A DNA stretch of 38,998 bases, taken from NCBI GenBank assembly GCA_031265995.1, contig JAISBW010000014.1, forward strand, positions 1-38,998, in the 5' to 3' direction. The position numbers were made by a program, and so were the translations under genes. Origin of the DNA: Oscillospiraceae bacterium (GTDB taxonomy: Bacteria; Bacillota; Clostridia; Oscillospirales; Acutalibacteraceae). Position 1 is the stretch's first letter, and the number at the start of each line of letters is the position of its first letter. Below are positions 35,280 to 38,998 of the stretch, one piece after another. The notes beneath the pieces were generated by a model. The model worked only from the letters and a program-made list of their open reading frames with translations, was not told the DNA's origin and searched no databases.

Positions 35280-37196
35280 CTAGCTGATAGTATCTCCTGG
35301 TTCATTGCTATCAGCAAACAGTACTTTAACGCTTTTGCCGTTTTTACTAGAAGCCGCAAGTATCATTCCGTGGCTTTCGATTCCGCAAAGCTTTGCCGGT
35401 TTCAAATTTTCAACTAAGATAACGTTATGTCCGATTAAATTTTCGGGTGAATAATATTCAGAAATACCTGAAACCACAGTTCTTTCGAATATTCCGCCAC
35501 TAACTAGAAGTTTTAAAAGTTTTTTAGAATTTTTAACAATTTCGCAATTTAAAACTTTAACTACTATTAATTTGATTTTTTTAAAATCTTCGATGCTACA
35601 TGTTTTATCGCTTTCTTCTTTTTTATTGTTGTTAAGATTTAAAATTTCAAGAGATTCTAATTCTTTTTCGCAATCAATACGCGGAAAAAGCGCACTTCCC
35701 CTTGATATTTTGTTGTTATTTTGAAACATTCCCCATTTTTTTGCGCATTCCCATGAACAAATTTTTTTGCTCGCGCCTATTTGAAATTGAATTTTCTCAG
35801 AAGTTTCGGGCATTATTGGGGCAATTGCGATAGATATTATTCTAAGGACTTCAAAAATATTATAAAGAATAGACGCTAAACGAGCATGTTTTTCAGGTAT
35901 ATTAACCATTTTCCAAGGTGAATTTTCATCGATATATTTATTACATGCTGAAATTAAATTCCATATTTTGGAAAGCGCCGAAGAAAATTTAAAATCATCC
36001 ATGTCAATTTCAAATTCGTTTATAATTTTAAGTGCAAGTTCTGATATTTTTAAATCTTCATTTGTGTTTTCTCTTTCCAAAGGAATTATAGAACCAAATC
36101 CTTTTTCCGCAAGCTTAGAAGAACGGGAAATTAAATTGCCCAAATCGTTGGCCAAATCTGAATTTATTCTTGTTATTAATGCTTCGTTTGAAAAATAACC
36201 ATCAGAGCCAAAAGGTATTTCTCGGAGTAAAAAATATCTTATTGCGTCTACGCCATATCTTTTACATAAAACAAACGGATCGACAACATTTCCACGAGAT
36301 TTGGACATTTTTTGGCCATCGCCGAAAAGAATCCAGCCGTGACCATAAACTTTCGAAGGAATTTCCAAATCAAGTGCCATTAAAATAGCAGGCCAAATAA
36401 CTGCGTGAAAACGCACTATTTCTTTTCCGACAAAATGAACATCAGCCGGCCAAAATTTTTTAAACAATTTTTCATCTTCTTGACAATAACCAAGAGCGGT
36501 AACATAATTGGTAAGTGCATCAAGCCAAACATAAACAACATGTAATCTGTCAAAATCAACGGGAATTCCCCATTTAAAACTTGTTCTGCTTACACAAAGA
36601 TCCTCAAGACCGCTTTTTATAAAGTTAATCATTTCGTTTTTACGGCTTTCAGGCTGTATAAATTCTGGATTATTTTTATAAAATTCAAGAATTTTTTCTG
36701 AATACTCAGAAAGCTTAAAAAAATATGCCTCTTCTTCTTGTTGTCTTACTTCTCTACCGCAATCGGGGCATTTGTCATTTTTGAGCTTTCCGTCTGCAAA
36801 AAAAGACTCACATGGAACGCAATACCAACCTGAATATTTCCCCTTATAAATTTGCCCTTTTTCATAAAGAGTTTTAAAAATTTTTTGAACAGTATTTACA
36901 TGATAATCATCGGTTGTTCTTATAAATTTATCATAAGAAACCCCAAGAGTTCTCCATAATTCCTTAAATTCGAATACAATTTTATCAACATAAGATTTAG
37001 GCGAAAGATTATCGGCCGCCGCGGCAAGCTCAATTTTTTGCCCATGTTCGTCGGTTCCAGTCAGAAACATAACTTCAAAACCACGCGACCGCTTATAACG
37101 AGCAACGACATCCGCCGCAACTGTAGAATAGCAATGACCCATATGGGCTTTCCCCGAAGGATAGTAAATAGGCGTTGTAATGTAAAATTTCTTCAT
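35280..37196 (-). CDS. metG: Methionyl-tRNA synthetase
   Basis: Charges initiator and elongator tRNA-Met. The class I signature HMGHCYST near the N-terminus and KMSKSRGN (KMSKS loop) are intact, and the zinc-binding knuckle is CVPCESFFADGKLKNDKCPDC. A C-terminal tRNA-binding OB domain follows (about residues 540-638). Length 638 aa is usual for this fused form. Its ATG overlaps by 1 nt the stop of the upstream C39-like gene (TAATG), and its ribosome-binding site AAGGAG lies inside that gene, so the two are probably translated together. Confidence 0.96.
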   Translation of the reverse strand: MKKFYITTPIYYPSGKAHMGHCYSTVAADVVARYKRSRGFEVMFLTGTDEHGQKIELAAAADNLSPKSYVDKIVFEFKELWRTLGVSYDKFIRTTDDYHVNTVQKIFKTLYEKGQIYKGKYSGWYCVPCESFFADGKLKNDKCPDCGREVRQQEEEAYFFKLSEYSEKILEFYKNNPEFIQPESRKNEMINFIKSGLEDLCVSRTSFKWGIPVDFDRLHVVYVWLDALTNYVTALGYCQEDEKLFKKFWPADVHFVGKEIVRFHAVIWPAILMALDLEIPSKVYGHGWILFGDGQKMSKSRGNVVDPFVLCKRYGVDAIRYFLLREIPFGSDGYFSNEALITRINSDLANDLGNLISRSSKLAEKGFGSIIPLERENTNEDLKISELALKIINEFEIDMDDFKFSSALSKIWNLISACNKYIDENSPWKMVNIPEKHARLASILYNIFEVLRIISIAIAPIMPETSEKIQFQIGASKKICSWECAKKWGMFQNNNKISRGSALFPRIDCEKELESLEILNLNNNKKEESDKTCSIEDFKKIKLIVVKVLNCEIVKNSKKLLKLLVSGGIFERTVVSGISEYYSPENLIGHNVILVENLKPAKLCGIESHGMILAASSKNGKSVKVLFADSNEPGDTIS

Positions 37197-38317
37197 TAGC
37201 TGCTCCTTACTAAGTTTAATTGGTTGTTTCCTAAAACAAAGTTCAATTCATTGCCCTCAATTTTTGATGGTTCTATCAATATGAGCATTTCGACAACTCG
37301 AGTTCCTTTTTTTCTAAGATTATCAAAAAATTTATCTGTATGAATTTCATACCCTCTAACAGCTTTTGTGTCTTCCATTTTTATCTTTTTTCCATTTTTC
37401 GATACTAAAAGAGAAAAGTCATTTTCAGTAAGAGAATTTTTAAGTTTCGTTATTTCGTTATATTCTATACTGTATTTCGGAATTTTGGGTTCAAGAAAAA
37501 AAACGCTTTCATCATTTATCATATGAGGAGACGTAATGGCTAAAGGCTTCCCCGGCGAGAGTTGTAATGCGGCTTCCAAAAAACTCTCGAATTGTTTTCT
37601 TGTTTCGATATTATCCGGAGCAGTGTTGATATTGTAAATACAGATTCTAAATAATTTTAAATCAGTTATTGCAGAAAATGTAAAATCGTATTTACCATGT
37701 TTCCGAAAAAGAGAATAGTCCCTCGATGACCAGTTTAACCAAGCGGAAACTAAAAGAGAACCACTTATTTCGGTTTGAGAAATCAATTTTTTATGACATT
37801 TTAAAATTGCTTGAATACACGCAGGAATAGACCAATCAATCCCTTCTTGTATTTTGACAAATCTAGCAGGATTCAACTGACCGTAAGAAAATCTTAAATA
37901 CCTTTCGTATCTTAACAACAAATTACAAACATATAATGCGTTAGTAGTTTCTATAAGCAAAGACATAAAACACATAAGAAAGCCCATGGCTGACAGAAAG
38001 ACATATACATCTTTCCAAGAAACAATATAAGCTAAAAAAGATGAAGTTGAAAGAAAAAAAGCAGATTTTGAAAAGCTATAAAATTTAAAACCAGAAGAAT
38101 ACATAAATTTAATAAAATTACCGTGAAAACTAATTCCCTTTTTCTTTTTTGTTTTTTTTCTTAATCTTGTTTTCTTTTTTATTTTCCCACTTAATTCTGA
38201 TTTTACTTTAGAAACTTTATTTGAAATCTCATTTTTTCTCTGTGACACTGTAACTTGAGGGAAAAAACATAAAATCGATAAAATCAAAGATAAGCTCTTA
38301 GTTATTTTGTTTTTCAT
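37196..38317 (-). CDS. Exported membrane protein with a possible C39-like cysteine protease fold
   Basis: A 373-residue protein. It has a signal-like N-terminus (about 1-25), a Lys/Arg-rich stretch (about 38-60) and two hydrophobic segments (about 85-127), then a soluble domain. Residues 158-181 (GIDWSIPACIQAILKCHKKL, followed by ISQT) resemble the WCxPACIQMVLxYHG-ISQ block of C39-like or papain-fold proteases, making Cys167 the candidate nucleophile. PLAITSPHMINDESVFFLEP at about 258-277 could supply the His and the acidic residue. ATG start and a perfect consensus promoter. Overlaps metG by 1 nt. The fold call is tentative. Confidence 0.5.
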   Translation of the reverse strand: MKNKITKSLSLILSILCFFPQVTVSQRKNEISNKVSKVKSELSGKIKKKTRLRKKTKKKKGISFHGNFIKFMYSSGFKFYSFSKSAFFLSTSSFLAYIVSWKDVYVFLSAMGFLMCFMSLLIETTNALYVCNLLLRYERYLRFSYGQLNPARFVKIQEGIDWSIPACIQAILKCHKKLISQTEISGSLLVSAWLNWSSRDYSLFRKHGKYDFTFSAITDLKLFRICIYNINTAPDNIETRKQFESFLEAALQLSPGKPLAITSPHMINDESVFFLEPKIPKYSIEYNEITKLKNSLTENDFSLLVSKNGKKIKMEDTKAVRGYEIHTDKFFDNLRKKGTRVVEMLILIEPSKIEGNELNFVLGNNQLNLVRSS

Positions 38318-38357
38318 AATTTGTTCCTCGGAACTAATTCAAAATCAAATCATTTCG

Positions 38358-38386
38358 ATTATATCGAATTTAATTTGAACTGTCAA
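38358..38386 (-). promoter_or_regulatory. Consensus promoter of the C39-like gene and metG
   Basis: On the minus strand, TTGACA (38386-38381), a 17-nt spacer and TATAAT (38363-38358). Both hexamers are perfect, 41 nt before the ATG at 38317. It should also drive metG by read-through. Confidence 0.8.
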
Positions 38387-38414
38387 AATTTTAAATTAAA
38401 TATAAAGTTCCGAA

Positions 38415-38583
38415 CTAAGAGCCTGTATTCAAAAGAATCAAAATACCTAATTTTCAATAATTTTTTTCAAAATTTTGTCAAAATGCTCAGAATACATAAA
38501 GTATTAATTGTGCTTTTTTCCTTAACTTTGAAGAAAAATTCTTCGAAAATTTGGAATTTACCCTTTTGAATACAGGTTCTTAG
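38415..38583 (+). repeat. MITE family 1, full copy
   Basis: Forward orientation, 169 bp, ends CTAAGAGCCTGTATTCAAAA and CTTTTGAATACAGGTTCTTAG. The copy is well preserved. It fills most of the gap between the divergent C39-like and Rab-like genes, together with the C39-like promoter. Confidence 0.9.
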
Positions 38584-38664
38584 TTTCGAAAGAGGTTTAT
38601 TAATAGAGCAATTAAAAAATATTGCGGATATCTTATTGACAGAACTCAAAGGAGATCCAATATT

Positions 38665-38943
38665 ATGAAATTCAAAAAATTTACGGCACTAATTTGTGCA
38701 TTTGCTTTCTTGCGTTTGAATTTACCTAATGTCTATGCTGAAAATAGCATTAGGGTGGCAGTTTTAGGAGATCCCGGAGTGGGAAAAAATCAAGTGGTCA
38801 GTAGAGTGTGTCATGGCAGACTTCGACTTTTAAAGCCACGTAATAAAGTGGTGTTTCACAAATTACACAACTCAGCAAACAGTGAAATTGTCAAATTCAG
38901 TTACAATGAGTTTCAAGCTACAGAATCCTTAATATTATTATAG
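38665..38943 (+). CDS. Secreted, truncated Rab/Ras-like small GTPase
   Basis: A 92-residue protein with a clear signal peptide (about 1-25, ending NVYA), then IRVAVLGDPGVGKNQVVSRV at residues 29-48, the first strand, P-loop and first helix of a Rab/Ras-type G domain. The P-loop is GDPGVGKN (35-42), where GTPases have Ser or Thr after the Lys. The frame stops after 92 residues, before any DTAGQ (G3), NKxD or SAK motif can be seen. A strong AAAGGAGAT lies 8 nt before the ATG. It may be a minimal effector or a decaying gene; the sequence to the window end shows no clear continuation. Confidence 0.6.
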   Translation: MKFKKFTALICAFAFLRLNLPNVYAENSIRVAVLGDPGVGKNQVVSRVCHGRLRLLKPRNKVVFHKLHNSANSEIVKFSYNEFQATESLILL

Positions 38944-38998
38944 TATTCTTCTCTTTTTTTAAATGGCGGAACACCTCCGATTGCACTGCAAATCCTAC

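Noticed and set aside
38321-38569. Open frame of 82 codons over the intergenic region
   Set aside because: Most of it is the family 1 MITE read through. It has no ribosome-binding site, and the product has no recognisable features.

Overview
This AT-rich window (roughly 30% G+C by eye) looks like chromosome from a Clostridia-type Firmicute, probably Oscillospirales-like. The evidence is the SCIFF peptide with its radical SAM maturase, V-type ATPase subunits, ThyX, a homodimeric-type GlyRS and rpmH-rnpA. It is unusual in three ways. It carries several secreted or membrane-anchored proteins with eukaryote-type domains, it is littered with short inverted-repeat elements and decayed insertion sequences, and many genes start on non-ATG codons. 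Together these suggest a host-associated bacterium living with or inside a eukaryotic cell. A termite-gut protist endosymbiont would fit, but that lifestyle is an inference.

Layout. 1-2200: IS5- and IS630-type transposase debris around a TBC (RabGAP-like) protein. 2209-10164 (+): PHP phosphoesterase, pth, a Wzx-like flippase, a CNNM/CorC-type protein, a GT4 glycosyltransferase and recG. 10202-16719 (-): a secreted PARG-like protein, glmM, a BspA-type LRR protein and obg. 17086-21945 (-): M18 aminopeptidase and V-ATPase subunits G/H, C and I, ending in a repeat. 22352-24699 (+): rpmH, rnpA, lepA. 25489-26727 (+): phoU and a small membrane protein. 26782-31250 (-): pgk-glyS-ftsY and, separately, rpe. 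31371-35203 (+): scfA-scfB, thyX, tmk, uppP. 35280-38317 (-): a C39-like membrane protein coupled to metG. 38665-38943 (+): a secreted, truncated Rab-like GTPase with an Asn in its P-loop.

How the genes fit together. The housekeeping genes cover translation (pth, lepA, glyS, metG, rnpA, rpmH), envelope precursors (glmM, uppP, flippase, GT4), thymidylate synthesis (thyX, tmk) and central carbon metabolism (pgk, rpe). Five candidate host-interaction proteins are scattered among them: TBC/RabGAP, PARG, LRR_5, C39-like and Rab-like. Each has its own export signal, and two have perfect consensus sigma-70 promoters.

The intergenic spaces are dominated by three MITE-like families. They share the tip TAAGA(A/G)CC(T/C)GT, and that tip repeatedly coincides with the stop codon of the neighbouring gene. 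The other strong curiosities are a forced ATT start for lepA, an apparently missing canonical start for recG, a SCIFF peptide with a cysteine replaced by glutamate, an IS630 deletion derivative encoding a 27-residue head-to-tail fusion, and a V-ATPase operon cut short by a repeat.
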